Shown here piece after piece: positions 40,998-50,416 of a stretch of 64,000 nucleotides of DNA (position 1 is the stretch's first letter; each line of letters opens with the position of its first letter). The notes beneath the pieces are model-generated. The model was not told where the DNA came from. It was given only the letters and a program-made list of their open reading frames with translations, and ran no database searches. This DNA comes from Cognatundibacterium aquatile (lineage in GTDB: Bacteria > Pseudomonadota > Gammaproteobacteria > Burkholderiales > Burkholderiaceae_D), in assembly GCF_014699135.1 (NCBI RefSeq), contig NZ_JACOFT010000001.1, positions 62,001 to 126,000 on the forward strand. Reading direction: 5' to 3'. Position numbers and translations under genes: made by a program.

Positions 40998-42059
40998 ATG
41001 TTGACGATCAACACCTTATGCCAGTACCCGATTATCCAGGCGCCGATGGCAGGCGGCGCGACGACGCCGGAACTGGTGGCGGCAGTATCGGAAGCCGGTG
41101 CGCTGGGCTCTCTCGCAGCGCCTTTGCTGACGCCGCTGGCGATCATTGAGCAAGCCGAACATATTCGTCGCCTGACGGATAAACCCTTTGCCATCAATCT
41201 GTTTGTACAGACGCGCCCGCAAGTCGATTTTGCCCAGATAGAGGCGGCTAAATTATTGCTGCAACCGGTGTGCGCCGAATTAGGCTGGACGACCTTGCCG
41301 ACACCAACCCGCTGGTGCGAGGATTTTGAAGCGCAATTAGATGCCTTGATCACCGCACGTCCGGCAGTCGCCAGTTTTACCTTCGATGTTTTGCATGGCA
41401 GCCAGGTACAACGTCTGCATGAGGCCGGAATACTGGTGATCGGTACCGCGACGAATCTGGCGGAAGCCATTGTCTGGCAAGCGATAGGTGCCGACGCAAT
41501 TTGCCTGCAGGGCACTGAGGCTGGCGGACATCGCGGCACTTTCATCGGGGCGCAGCAGGACGCAACGCTGAGCACCGCAGAATTGCTGGCCGTTTGCCGC
41601 CCGCAGATACAGATTCCGCTGATCGTTGCGGGTGGCATCATGGACGGTGCGGATATCGCTGCTGCTCTTGCTGCCGGCGCGCAATGGGTACAGATGGGAA
41701 CGGCATTCCTGACCACGAAAGAGTCTGGAATTCATCCCGCTTACAAACAGCGTTTACTGGCAGCGACCAGCGACACCAGTGCTACCACGCGTCAGACCCG
41801 CGCGTTTTCCGGCCGTTTTGCGCGTGGTCTGGATAACCGTTTCATGCAACTAATGGAATCCGTGGCAGATCAGGTGCCAGCGTACCCTGTGCAAAACGCC
41901 CTGACCGGAGCGATACGCTCGGCAGCGGCAAAAGAAAGCAAAACCGAATTCATGTCAATGTGGTGTGGGCAGGGTGTTGCCCGCGCGCGTGATGTTCATG
42001 CTGCAGATCTGGTCGCTACGCTGGTGCAGGAAATGCAGACAGCGACTCGTAAAAGCTAA
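40998..42059 (+). CDS. Nitronate monooxygenase family protein, 353 aa
   Basis: FMN-dependent TIM barrel of the 2-nitropropane dioxygenase type. N-terminal YPIIQAPMAGGATTPELVAA is family-typical. CLQGTEAGGHRGTF carries the catalytic-region His, and VAGGIMDGADIAAALAAGA with GTAFLTTKES binds the FMN phosphate. The family oxidises alkyl nitronates to carbonyl compounds and nitrite. It is followed 11 bases later by the GMC oxidoreductase, so the two form an operon. Confidence 0.92.
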   Translation: MLTINTLCQYPIIQAPMAGGATTPELVAAVSEAGALGSLAAPLLTPLAIIEQAEHIRRLTDKPFAINLFVQTRPQVDFAQIEAAKLLLQPVCAELGWTTLPTPTRWCEDFEAQLDALITARPAVASFTFDVLHGSQVQRLHEAGILVIGTATNLAEAIVWQAIGADAICLQGTEAGGHRGTFIGAQQDATLSTAELLAVCRPQIQIPLIVAGGIMDGADIAAALAAGAQWVQMGTAFLTTKESGIHPAYKQRLLAATSDTSATTRQTRAFSGRFARGLDNRFMQLMESVADQVPAYPVQNALTGAIRSAAAKESKTEFMSMWCGQGVARARDVHAADLVATLVQEMQTATRKS

Positions 42060-42070
42060 GGAAAAAATAC

Positions 42071-43696
42071 ATGGAATCAGCAGGACAGTTTGATTACATC
42101 GTGATCGGTGCCGGTACTGCCGGCTGTGTATTGGCGAATCGTTTGTCGAAGAACCCGGACAAGCGCGTGTTACTGCTCGAAGCCGGTGGTAAAGACGATT
42201 ATGTGTGGATACATATTCCGGTTGGCTATCTGTATTGCATTAATAATCCACGCACGGACTGGATGCTGCGTACCGAAGCCGAACCGGGTCTGAATGGGCG
42301 CAGCCTGATCTATCCGCGTGGCAAAGTGCTGGGTGGCTGTTCATCGATCAACGGCATGATTTATATGCGTGGTCAGCAGCGTGATTACGATGAATGGGCG
42401 GCGCTGACCGGGGACGATAGCTGGCGCTGGGATCAGGTGTTGCCACTGTTTAAAAAGAGCGAAGATCATTACAGCGGCGATGCGGAATTTCATGGTCAGG
42501 GTGGTGAATGGCGCGTAGAAAAGCAGCGCTTGTCGTGGGAAATTCTGGATGCATTTCGCGATGCGGCAGCAGAAGTCGGCATCCCAAAAACCGACGACTT
42601 TAATCGCGGCAATAACGAAGGCTGCGGCTATTTTGATGTGAACCAGAAACGCGGCATCCGCTGGAATGCATCGAAAGCCTTTCTGAAGCCTGCCGCAACA
42701 CGCGGCAACCTGACGATCATGACTGGCTGCCAGGTCCGGCGTCTGCGCATTGTTGACGATGAACACGGCAAACGTTGTACCGGTGTCGAATTTATTGGCG
42801 GCGGTCGTGAGTGGTTTGCCGATGCCGTTCAGGAAACGGTGCTGGCCGCAGGCGCGATAGGATCACCCGCGATTTTGCAGTATTCCGGTATCGGCGACGG
42901 CAGCCAATTGCAGCAAGCCGGTGTGTCTGTTGTCCACGATTTGGCAGGAGTTGGTGGTAATTTGCAGGATCATTTGCAGATCCGTTCTGCCTTCAAAATA
43001 ACGGGTGCGAAAACACTGAACAAGATGGCTAACAGTCTGCTGGGCAAGGCGCGTATCGGTCTCGAATATGCGTTATTCCAGAGTGGTCCAATGTCGATGG
43101 CACCGTCGCAACTGGGCGCTTTTACCCGCTCTGACGCGTCGCAGGCAACACCGAATCTGCAATACCATGTGCAACCTTTGTCGCTGGAAAAATTCGGTGA
43201 TCCTTTGCATGATTTTCCGGCGTTTACCGCGAGTGTCTGTAACCTGCGCCCAACGTCGCGCGGCTATGTGCGGATCACCGGTGCTGACCCTTTAGCGGCA
43301 CCAAAAATCGTGCCGAATTATCTGAGTACAAATGAAGACCGTAAGATTGCCGCAGACTCGCTGACGCTGACACGCAAGATCGTTGCGGCGCCTGCGTTGA
43401 AAAAATATCAGCCGGAGGAAATGAAACCCGGTGCGCAATTTCGTACGGAAGAAGAATTAGCGAAAGCGGCTGGTGATATCGGCACGACAATTTTTCATCC
43501 GGTCGGTACTTGCAAGATGGGGCGGCGTGATGATACCAGTGCAGTTGTCGACAGCGATTTACGCGTCATAGGGATCGCCGGGCTGCGGGTGGCAGATGCT
43601 TCTGTGATGCCGACAATCACTTCAGGTAATACCAATTCACCGACTGTCATGATCGCTGAAAAAGCGGCGCGGTCTATTTTGTCCGGAGAACGATAA
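42071..43696 (+). CDS. GMC-family FAD-dependent oxidoreductase, 541 aa
   Basis: Choline-dehydrogenase-like GMC enzyme. FAD-binding VIGAGTAGCVLANRLS is near residue 12, and GMC signature 1 is GKVLGGCSSINGMIYMRGQ. The C-terminal catalytic His lies in FHPVGTCKMG, and the second conserved residue is Asn in SGNTNSPTVMIAEKA. It oxidises a primary or aliphatic alcohol to the aldehyde. Substrate unknown. The neighbouring nitronate monooxygenase and ABC importer suggest a catabolic cluster (inference). Confidence 0.94.
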   Translation: MESAGQFDYIVIGAGTAGCVLANRLSKNPDKRVLLLEAGGKDDYVWIHIPVGYLYCINNPRTDWMLRTEAEPGLNGRSLIYPRGKVLGGCSSINGMIYMRGQQRDYDEWAALTGDDSWRWDQVLPLFKKSEDHYSGDAEFHGQGGEWRVEKQRLSWEILDAFRDAAAEVGIPKTDDFNRGNNEGCGYFDVNQKRGIRWNASKAFLKPAATRGNLTIMTGCQVRRLRIVDDEHGKRCTGVEFIGGGREWFADAVQETVLAAGAIGSPAILQYSGIGDGSQLQQAGVSVVHDLAGVGGNLQDHLQIRSAFKITGAKTLNKMANSLLGKARIGLEYALFQSGPMSMAPSQLGAFTRSDASQATPNLQYHVQPLSLEKFGDPLHDFPAFTASVCNLRPTSRGYVRITGADPLAAPKIVPNYLSTNEDRKIAADSLTLTRKIVAAPALKKYQPEEMKPGAQFRTEEELAKAAGDIGTTIFHPVGTCKMGRRDDTSAVVDSDLRVIGIAGLRVADASVMPTITSGNTNSPTVMIAEKAARSILSGER

Positions 43697-43990
43697 ACGA
43701 ACTTTATTTTTATGTCAGCTTGCGTGAAACTACGTACAGTAGTTATACCGTATTGTTGAAAAATCCGTTTGATAGGTACTATCAAAAATTCAAAGAAACG
43801 CCAGTACTGTATTTGTCGGAAGTCGCATGGCATAACGCTTCAATGCGTTGAGCTGCGGCAACATCAGAGATGGTGACAGGTGCTTTTTGAATAAAAAATA
43901 ATAAATACTTACTGCACGAACAGTAAGTTTGTCATGTTAAAAAAACTGGATCCCCAAAGAGGGCCTGAAGCAAGACAATAAGGAGACGCG

Positions 43991-44764
43991 ATGACCAATG
44001 TCATCCTCGAGACTAAGCGCTTGACCAAAGAGTTCAAGGGCTTCACTGCCGTAAGCGAAGTGAATTTGCAGGTGCAGCGTGGGCATATCCACGCGCTGAT
44101 CGGGCCGAATGGTGCCGGTAAAACCACCTGTTTTAATTTGCTGACCAAATTCCTGGTACCGACATCCGGTGAAATTCTGTTTAACGGGCGTGATATCACG
44201 TCTGCGAAACCGGCACAGATTTCACGCCAGGGCATCATCCGCTCATTTCAGATTTCTGCTGTTTTCCCGCACATGACCGTGCTGGAAAATGTACGCATAG
44301 GTTTGCAACGCAGCCTCGGCACGTCGTTTCATTTCTGGAAAAGCGCGAATAGCCTCAGTAACCTGAATGATCGTGCGATGCAGTTGCTGGCTGAAGTCGA
44401 TCTGACTGAATTTGCCGATACCATGACCGTGGATCTGCCGTATGGCCGCAAACGCGCTCTGGAAATTGCGACGACGCTGGCGATGGAGCCGGAGATGATG
44501 TTGCTTGACGAGCCAACGCAAGGAATGGGGCATGAAGACGTACATCGTGTGACTGAACTGATCAAAAAAGTATCGGCAGGGCGCACCATTCTGATGGTCG
44601 AGCACAATATGAGTGTCGTGTCCGGCATCTGCGACAAAATTTCTGTGTTGCAGCGTGGCGCCATGCTGGCCGAGGGCACTTATGCTGAAGTATCGAAAAA
44701 TCCTAAAGTCATGGAAGCCTACATGGGAAGCACCAGCGGCGAATTGGAAGGAGCGCACGCATGA
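43991..44764 (+). CDS. livG: Branched-chain amino acid-type ABC transporter ATP-binding protein LivG-like, 257 aa
   Basis: ABC ATPase with intact Walker A (GPNGAGKTT), Q loop (RSFQISAVFPHMTVLENV), signature region VDLPYGRKRALEIATTLAME (a variant of the LSxGQ motif), Walker B MLLDEPTQGMG and switch His in MVEHNMSVV. BCA_ABC C-terminal extension is present. Start behind AAGGAGACGCG. Its stop overlaps the next ATPase start by four bases. This is the first gene of the five-gene importer. Confidence 0.93.
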   Translation: MTNVILETKRLTKEFKGFTAVSEVNLQVQRGHIHALIGPNGAGKTTCFNLLTKFLVPTSGEILFNGRDITSAKPAQISRQGIIRSFQISAVFPHMTVLENVRIGLQRSLGTSFHFWKSANSLSNLNDRAMQLLAEVDLTEFADTMTVDLPYGRKRALEIATTLAMEPEMMLLDEPTQGMGHEDVHRVTELIKKVSAGRTILMVEHNMSVVSGICDKISVLQRGAMLAEGTYAEVSKNPKVMEAYMGSTSGELEGAHA

Positions 44765-45495
44765 GTGTTTCAACGAATCAAGCCGAAACAAACCCAGCGC
44801 TGGAGATTTCGCATCTGCAAGCTTGGTATGGTGAGTCGCATATTTTGCATGATGTGAACCTGGTAGTGAATCAGGGTGAGGTTGTGACTTTGCTTGGTCG
44901 GAATGGTGCAGGCCGCACGACAACGATGCGCGCGATCATGGGGCTGACAGGCGCCCGCAAAGGCTCGATCAAAATCAACGGTGTCGAAGCGATTCATTTA
45001 CCGACGCATAAAGTCGCTCATCTTGGCGTCGGTTATTGCCCGGAAGAACGCGGGATATTTTCTTCCTTATCCACAGAAGAAAATCTGATGTTGCCACCGC
45101 TGGTTTCGCGTGATGCGCAAGGCATGTCGGTGGAAGAAATTTACGATATGTTTCCGAATCTCGCAGAGCGCAAAAACAGTCAGGGTACGCGTCTGTCCGG
45201 TGGTGAACAACAGATGCTGGCGGTGGCGCGCATTCTGCGTACCGGGGCGCGTTTGCTATTGCTGGACGAAATTTCCGAAGGTCTGGCACCGGTGATTGTG
45301 CAGGCTTTGGCACGCATGATTACCACCCTGAAAGCGAAGGGTTACACCATCGTGATGGTGGAACAGAATTTCCGTTTCGCAGCCCCATTGGCGGACCGGT
45401 TTTATGTGATGGAACATGGACAGATTGTCGAGACTTTTGCAGCCTCGCAATTGCAGGAAAAAATGCCTGTGTTGAATGAGTTGTTGGGCGTGTAA
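44761..45495 (+). CDS. livF: ABC transporter ATP-binding protein LivF-like, 244 aa
   Basis: ABC ATPase of the LivF type: signature LSGGEQQMLAVARILRTG, Walker B LLLLDEISEGLAP (Asp-Glu kept), and switch region MVEQNFRFA where a Gln-containing VEQN replaces the His as is usual in LivF. The Walker A reads GRNGAGRTTT, with Arg in place of the phosphate-binding Lys. I recall similar Arg variants among betaproteobacterial LivF proteins, so this is probably a lineage feature rather than a defect. It pairs with LivG. Confidence 0.92.
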   Translation: MSVSTNQAETNPALEISHLQAWYGESHILHDVNLVVNQGEVVTLLGRNGAGRTTTMRAIMGLTGARKGSIKINGVEAIHLPTHKVAHLGVGYCPEERGIFSSLSTEENLMLPPLVSRDAQGMSVEEIYDMFPNLAERKNSQGTRLSGGEQQMLAVARILRTGARLLLLDEISEGLAPVIVQALARMITTLKAKGYTIVMVEQNFRFAAPLADRFYVMEHGQIVETFAASQLQEKMPVLNELLGV

Positions 45496-45564
45496 ATTGA
45501 TGGTGGTGGTTCCTGCAGCCATAGCAATGGCGCGGGCGTTTATAAAAACGATAGGAGAAGACAA

Positions 45565-46776
45565 ATGAACACAAAATTTAAAATTGCCAGTCTGGCTGTC
45601 AGTGCTGCACTCGCGGCTTTCGCAGGGACGGCCAGCGCTCAGGTATCGGGCGATGTCGTCAAGATTGGTTTCGTCACAGATATTTCCGGCTTGTATTCTG
45701 ATATCGACGGTAACGGCGGTGCGGAAGCGATCAGAATGGCGATCGCTGATTTCGGCGGCACTGTGCTCGGTAAAAAGATTGTGCTGGTAACGGCCGATCA
45801 TCAGAATAAAGCGGATATTGCGGCAAGCCGCGCACGTGAGTGGTTTGACCGCGATGGTGTGGATATGCTGATCGGCGGTACTAATTCCGGCACTTCTTTA
45901 TCGATGTCGAAAGTGGCAGCAGAAAAGAAAAAAGTGTTCATCTCTATCGGTGCCGGTACTGCACGATTGACCAACGAAGAATGCACACCAAACACAATTC
46001 ACTATGCTTACGATACCGTCGCGCTGGCGAAAGGCACAGGCTCTGCGGTTGTTAAACAGGGTGGTAAAAGCTGGTATTTCCTGACTGCCGATTATGCATT
46101 TGGCGCATCGTTGGAAAGTGATACTTCCAGTGTTGTGAAAGCCGCTGGTGGCAGTGTTTCCGGATCGGTCAAACATCCATTATCCGCGTCTGATTTCTCT
46201 TCATTCCTGTTGCAGGCACAAGCATCGAAAGCCCAGATTCTGGGACTGGCTAACGCCGGTGGCGATACGATCAATGCGATTAAAGCAGCGAATGAATTCG
46301 GTGTTACCAAAACCATGAAGCTCGCTGGTCTGCTGATGTTTATTAATGATATTCACTCTCTGGGACTGAACCTGACGAGTGGCATGTATCTGACGGACAG
46401 CTGGTACTGGAATCAGAATGATGAAGCACGTAAATGGTCGCGTCGTTATTTTGAAAAAATGAAAAAGATGCCATCGAGTTTGCAAGCGGCTGATTATTCC
46501 GCAACCTTGCAATATCTGAACGCAGTCAAGGCCGCTGGTTCCGACGACACCGATAAAGTGATGGCGAAACTGAAGGCCGCCAAGATCAACGATATCTATG
46601 CGAAAAATGGCTACATCCGTGCTGACGGCAGCATGATTCACGATATGTATCTGATGCAGGTGAAGTCGCCAGCCGAATCAAAAGAGCCTTGGGATTACTA
46701 CAAAGTGGCGCAGACTATTCCAGGTGAACAGGCCTTCACGACGAAAGCCGAATCCAAGTGCGCTCTGTGGAAATAA
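45565..46776 (+). CDS. ABC transporter periplasmic substrate-binding protein (Peripla_BP_6), 403 aa
   Basis: Signal peptide (MNTKFKIASLAVSAALAAFA, cleavage near SAQVS) then a LivJ-type type I periplasmic binding fold. It includes VKIGFVTDISGLYSDIDGNG, LIGGTNSGTSLSMSKVA, YFLTADYAFGASLE and NAGGDTINAIKAANEFG. The ligand cannot be read from sequence; many paralogues with this start bind non-amino-acid substrates such as aromatics. It lies between the ATPase and permease genes. Confidence 0.92.
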   Translation: MNTKFKIASLAVSAALAAFAGTASAQVSGDVVKIGFVTDISGLYSDIDGNGGAEAIRMAIADFGGTVLGKKIVLVTADHQNKADIAASRAREWFDRDGVDMLIGGTNSGTSLSMSKVAAEKKKVFISIGAGTARLTNEECTPNTIHYAYDTVALAKGTGSAVVKQGGKSWYFLTADYAFGASLESDTSSVVKAAGGSVSGSVKHPLSASDFSSFLLQAQASKAQILGLANAGGDTINAIKAANEFGVTKTMKLAGLLMFINDIHSLGLNLTSGMYLTDSWYWNQNDEARKWSRRYFEKMKKMPSSLQAADYSATLQYLNAVKAAGSDDTDKVMAKLKAAKINDIYAKNGYIRADGSMIHDMYLMQVKSPAESKEPWDYYKVAQTIPGEQAFTTKAESKCALWK

Positions 46777-46836
46777 AGTACTGGTTTCCCTACTCCTGTC
46801 CTTGGAGCAGGGAAGTTCATTCTGCTTGTATTGACT

Positions 46837-46860
46837 CATAAATTGATACATAAATTGATA
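46837..46860 (+). repeat. Tandem 12-base repeat upstream of livH
   Basis: CATAAATTGATA occurs twice in a row (46837-46848, 46849-46860), followed by a partial third (CGTAAG). Just before it TTCCCTACTCC and GGAGCAGGGAA form a stem (46788-46813). This spaced 195-base gap may attenuate or separately promote the permease genes. Confidence 0.6.
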
Positions 46861-46971
46861 CGTAAGCCGGATGTACGTTGGCGCTGCCTGGCAATGATTT
46901 AGCGACGTTGAAGTACATCCTTTTCCTGACATCTGCCCGCCGGTTTTGCGGGTTATTTTCTAAAGAGTGCC

Positions 46972-47856
46972 ATGGAAATATTTGGTATTCCGCTTCAGGC
47001 GATGCTGAGCCAGCTGTTGCTGGGCTTGGTCAATGGCTCGTTTTACGCGATGCTGTCTCTCGGACTGGCAGTCATTTTTGGCTTGCTGAATGTGATTAAT
47101 TTTGCGCATGGTGCGCTGTACATGATGGGCGCATTTCTGGCCTGGATGGGCATGAATTATTTTGGCATCAATTATTGGGTGATGCTGATTCTGGCTCCGG
47201 TGTTGGTCGGCTTATTTGGCATCATCATAGAAAAGACGATGCTGCGCTGGCTGTATAAGCTCGATCATCTGTACGGATTGTTGCTGACCTTTGGTATCAC
47301 GCTGATGCTGGAAGGAGTCTTCCGTTCGGTCTATGGCGTTTCCGGGCAACCCTACTCAGTACCGGATGCATTGATGGGGGCGACGAATCTTGGCTTCATG
47401 ATCCTGCCTAACTATCGCGCATGGGTGGTGATTGCTTCGCTGACTGTCTGTTTTGCAACCTGGTTTGTGATTGAGAAAACGAAGCTTGGCGCTTATTTGC
47501 GCGCCGGTACGGAAAATCCGAAACTGGTCGAAGCTTTCGGCGTGAATGTGCCGTTGATGGTGACGCTGACTTACGGCTTCGGTGTCGCGCTCGCTGCGTT
47601 TGCCGGCGTGCTGGCAGCGCCGGTGATTCAGGTCTCGCCGCTGATGGGTTCGAATCTGATCATTACCGTTTTTGCGGTTGTGGTGATTGGTGGCATGGGC
47701 TCGATTCTCGGTTCCATACTGACGGGTCTCGCGCTCGGAATTATCGAAGGTCTGACACGCGTTTTCTATCCTGAGTTATCGGCGACCGTTGTCTTCATCG
47801 TGATGGCGATCGTGCTGATGATTCGTCCCGCTGGCCTGTTCGGTAAAGAAAAATAA
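46972..47856 (+). CDS. livH: Branched-chain amino acid-type ABC permease LivH-like, 294 aa
   Basis: Inner-membrane permease with eight or so helices. The early segment LLGLVNGSFYAMLSLGLAVI and GLLNVINFAHGALYMMGAF is the LivH hallmark. GGMGSILGSILTGLALGIIE near the C-terminus is the EAA-like ATPase-contact region. It is followed 11 bases later by livM. It pairs with LivM to form the translocation pore. Confidence 0.93.
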   Translation: MEIFGIPLQAMLSQLLLGLVNGSFYAMLSLGLAVIFGLLNVINFAHGALYMMGAFLAWMGMNYFGINYWVMLILAPVLVGLFGIIIEKTMLRWLYKLDHLYGLLLTFGITLMLEGVFRSVYGVSGQPYSVPDALMGATNLGFMILPNYRAWVVIASLTVCFATWFVIEKTKLGAYLRAGTENPKLVEAFGVNVPLMVTLTYGFGVALAAFAGVLAAPVIQVSPLMGSNLIITVFAVVVIGGMGSILGSILTGLALGIIEGLTRVFYPELSATVVFIVMAIVLMIRPAGLFGKEK

Positions 47857-47867
47857 TCGGAGCTTCT

Positions 47868-48848
47868 ATGAATAAGAAAATTGGCTATGGCATTGCACTT
47901 GCCGTATTGCTGGCAGCACCGTTTTTTGTCTATCCCGTGTTTCTGATGAAGTTGTTGTGCTTTGCTTTGTTTGCCTGCGCTTTTAATTTGCTGATCGGCT
48001 TCACCGGCTTGCTGTCGTTTGGACATGCGGCTTTCTTCGGCGGCGCCGGTTACGTCGCTGGCTGGGCGATCCGTGATGCTGGCTTACCGATGGAACTGGG
48101 TATTGTGCTTGGTGTCCTCGCCGCCGCCCTGATTGGTCTGGTGATGGGCGCTCTGGCGATACGGCGGCAGGGGATTTACTTCACCATGATCACACTGGCG
48201 CTGGCGCAGATGTTGTATTTTGTGTTTCTGCAAGCGAAGTTCACCGGCGGCGAGGATGGCTTGCAAGGTGTTCCACGCGGAAAACTGCTGGGAAGCCTGG
48301 ATCTGACATCGGATCTTACTTTGTATTACGTGGTGCTGGCAATTGCGATTGCCGGTTTCGCAGTGGTGGTGCGGGCGATTCATTCTCCTTTTGGTCACGT
48401 CTTGAAAGCGGTGAAAGAAAACGAACCGCGTGCCGTGTCGCTTGGTTACGATGTGGATAAGTACAAACTGGTGGCCTTCGTCTTGTCTGCTGCGCTTGCC
48501 GGATTAGCTGGCGCGACTAAAACGCTGGTACTCGGTTTTGAGACGCTGACGGACGTGCACTGGACGATGTCAGGCCTCGTGGTATTAATGACCCTGGTGG
48601 GCGGTTTAGGTACCCTGGTGGGCCCGATTGTCGGCGCAATCATTATCATTGCGTTGGAGAATAAACTCGGTGACCTCGGCAATCTGCTGGCAGACTGGAC
48701 GACGGTAGAGTGGTTCCGTAATCTTGGTGATTCCGTAACGATCGTGACCGGACTGATCTTTATTGTCTGCGTGCTGGCGTTCCGTAAGGGAATTGTCGGT
48801 GAGTTGAGTGACTGGCTGCAACGCGTACGTAAAACGAAGCTGAGTTAA
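47868..48848 (+). CDS. livM: Branched-chain amino acid-type ABC permease LivM-like, 326 aa
   Basis: Permease partner of LivH, with NLLIGFTGLLSFGHAAFFGG (LivM hallmark), RRQGIYFTMITLALAQMLYF, and the cytoplasmic coupling loop LKAVKENEPRAVSLGYDVD. GGLGTLVGPIVGAIIIIALE is the second conserved loop. It ends the importer cluster and is followed by a terminator. Confidence 0.93.
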   Translation: MNKKIGYGIALAVLLAAPFFVYPVFLMKLLCFALFACAFNLLIGFTGLLSFGHAAFFGGAGYVAGWAIRDAGLPMELGIVLGVLAAALIGLVMGALAIRRQGIYFTMITLALAQMLYFVFLQAKFTGGEDGLQGVPRGKLLGSLDLTSDLTLYYVVLAIAIAGFAVVVRAIHSPFGHVLKAVKENEPRAVSLGYDVDKYKLVAFVLSAALAGLAGATKTLVLGFETLTDVHWTMSGLVVLMTLVGGLGTLVGPIVGAIIIIALENKLGDLGNLLADWTTVEWFRNLGDSVTIVTGLIFIVCVLAFRKGIVGELSDWLQRVRKTKLS

Positions 48849-48872
48849 TATTGTTCAGGTTCTGTACTTCAG

Positions 48873-48904
48873 AAAAAATGCCCCGCAAGTGCGGGGTATT
48901 TCAT
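48873..48904 (+). terminator. Terminator after livM
   Basis: ATGCCCCGC pairs with GCGGGGTAT around AAGT, preceded by six A and followed by a short T-rich tail. Confidence 0.8.
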
Positions 48905-48974
48905 TTATGACATCAATTTTATTTAATGCAAAATTGATAATAAAATTTCATTTTAAGGTCGATCCTCTCTTCCT

Positions 48975-48990
48975 TATTTCACGTGGAACA
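48975..48990. promoter_or_regulatory. parS-like site (two mismatches)
   Basis: TATTTCACGTGGAACA differs from the parS consensus TGTTTCACGTGAAACA at two positions. It lies ~2.2 kb left of two perfect parS sites, in the gap between livM and the Fe-ADH gene. It may be a weak third ParB site. Confidence 0.55.
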
Positions 48991-49135
48991 CGGATGTTAT
49001 CCACTTGCTTAACAAACACCGTCTCTTTGTAAAAAAATGGATGTCCAATATCCATCACCCCCGCAGCAGGATTATGTCGGGAAACTCGCGTGGCTATTCA
49101 GCCTTGTCTTCACCGGTCTTTCAAATAGCTGTAGT

Positions 49136-50293
49136 TCACAGCGCTGCAGCATAAATTGCTCTTGCATCGGCGAGACTGACTTCTCTTGGATTATTTCCAA
49201 GTAAGCGCGTCTGTAGCATCGCATCGATTGCCAGACGATCCAGATCGCTCTCAGTGACACCAACCTGAGTAAGACGGGTTTCGATACCGGCACGCTGCGC
49301 AAGGTCTTCCATGGCTGTAATAAGGGCATTGCTGCGTGCTTCTGCGCTGCCCATGGCCTCGGGCGCGATAATTTCAGCGAGTTCCGCATACAGTTCTGCT
49401 GCCGCAGGCGCGTTGAAACGCAAGACGTGTGGTAAAACCAGTGAGTTTGATAAACCGTGTGGAACATGGAATATGCCGCCTATCGGATAGGCGAGCGCAT
49501 GAACAGCCGCACACGGCGCATTGGCGAATGACTGACCGGCCATCATCGCACCTACCAGCATGGCCTGGCGCGCCGCTAAATTACTGCCATTGCCGCAGGC
49601 CTGATCAATGTTATTCCACAATAATTTCAGTGCCTGACGCGCCAACATGTCAGAAATCGGATTTTTTTTATGGCGCGTTGTATAGGCTTCAATCGCATGC
49701 ACCATAGCGTCAATTCCGGTTGCTGCGGTTACTTTTGCTGGCAATCCTGTCGTTAACGTTGCATCGAGGATGGCGATGTCGGCGTATAGCTGTGGTGCGA
49801 CGACCCCCATTTTGGTAGTGGTGCCGGTGGTGACGATAGAGATCGGCGTCACTTCTGAGCCTGTGCCTGCCGTTGTCGGAATCTGTATTAAGGGTAATCG
49901 TTCACCTTTTACATTACCTATTCCATACATTGTCGATAATGGCTGCTCGCTTCCGGCGAGAACGGCGATCAGCTTGGCAACGTCCATAGAACTGCCGCCA
50001 CCCAAGCCTACAACCAGATCGATGCCGAGTTCGCGCGCATTTGCAACCGCCTGTAGGACGACAGCTTCCGGTGGATCGGCAATCACATCAGAAAATACGC
50101 TGCCCCGGATTTGCTGGCTTTTTATGTTATCGATAGCCGGTTGCACTAATCCCGTTTTTAGAAATCCGGCATCGGTGACGATCAACACATGACGGGCTTC
50201 TGGATAGTATTTACGTATGATGTCGCCGCAACGACTGGCCGCACCGGATTCACTGATGAGGTGAGGGACGGTCTGGAATTCGAAATTATTCAT
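49136..50293 (-). CDS. Iron-containing alcohol dehydrogenase, 385 aa
   Basis: Group III Fe-ADH. The NAD motif is GLGGGSSMDVAKLIAVLAGS. TTAGTGSEVTPISIVTTG is conserved, and the metal ligands lie in AILDATLTTGLP (Asp), DAMVHAIEAYT (His), NAPCAAVHALAYPIGG (His) and FHVPHGLSNSLVLP (His). It reduces or oxidises small alcohols/aldehydes. Substrate unknown. It is the only minus-strand gene in the right third of the window and is divergent from the TauE/SafE gene. Confidence 0.94.
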   Translation of the reverse strand: MNNFEFQTVPHLISESGAASRCGDIIRKYYPEARHVLIVTDAGFLKTGLVQPAIDNIKSQQIRGSVFSDVIADPPEAVVLQAVANARELGIDLVVGLGGGSSMDVAKLIAVLAGSEQPLSTMYGIGNVKGERLPLIQIPTTAGTGSEVTPISIVTTGTTTKMGVVAPQLYADIAILDATLTTGLPAKVTAATGIDAMVHAIEAYTTRHKKNPISDMLARQALKLLWNNIDQACGNGSNLAARQAMLVGAMMAGQSFANAPCAAVHALAYPIGGIFHVPHGLSNSLVLPHVLRFNAPAAAELYAELAEIIAPEAMGSAEARSNALITAMEDLAQRAGIETRLTQVGVTESDLDRLAIDAMLQTRLLGNNPREVSLADARAIYAAAL

Positions 50294-50416
50294 GGCACAT
50301 GCCTTTCTTGACGGGCAAAAGATAATTGTGTCGGTGTTACCTAAGACTGCGAAGAATTGCTATTCTCCCTAGCTTGCCAGATGTTGTCTGTATTTTGATG
50401 AAGGTTAATAAATTTC

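Noticed and set aside
44761-45495. LivF-like ATPase as a broken gene because of the Walker A Arg
   Set aside because: All other motifs, length and operon position are intact; similar variants appear familiar from related bacteria.
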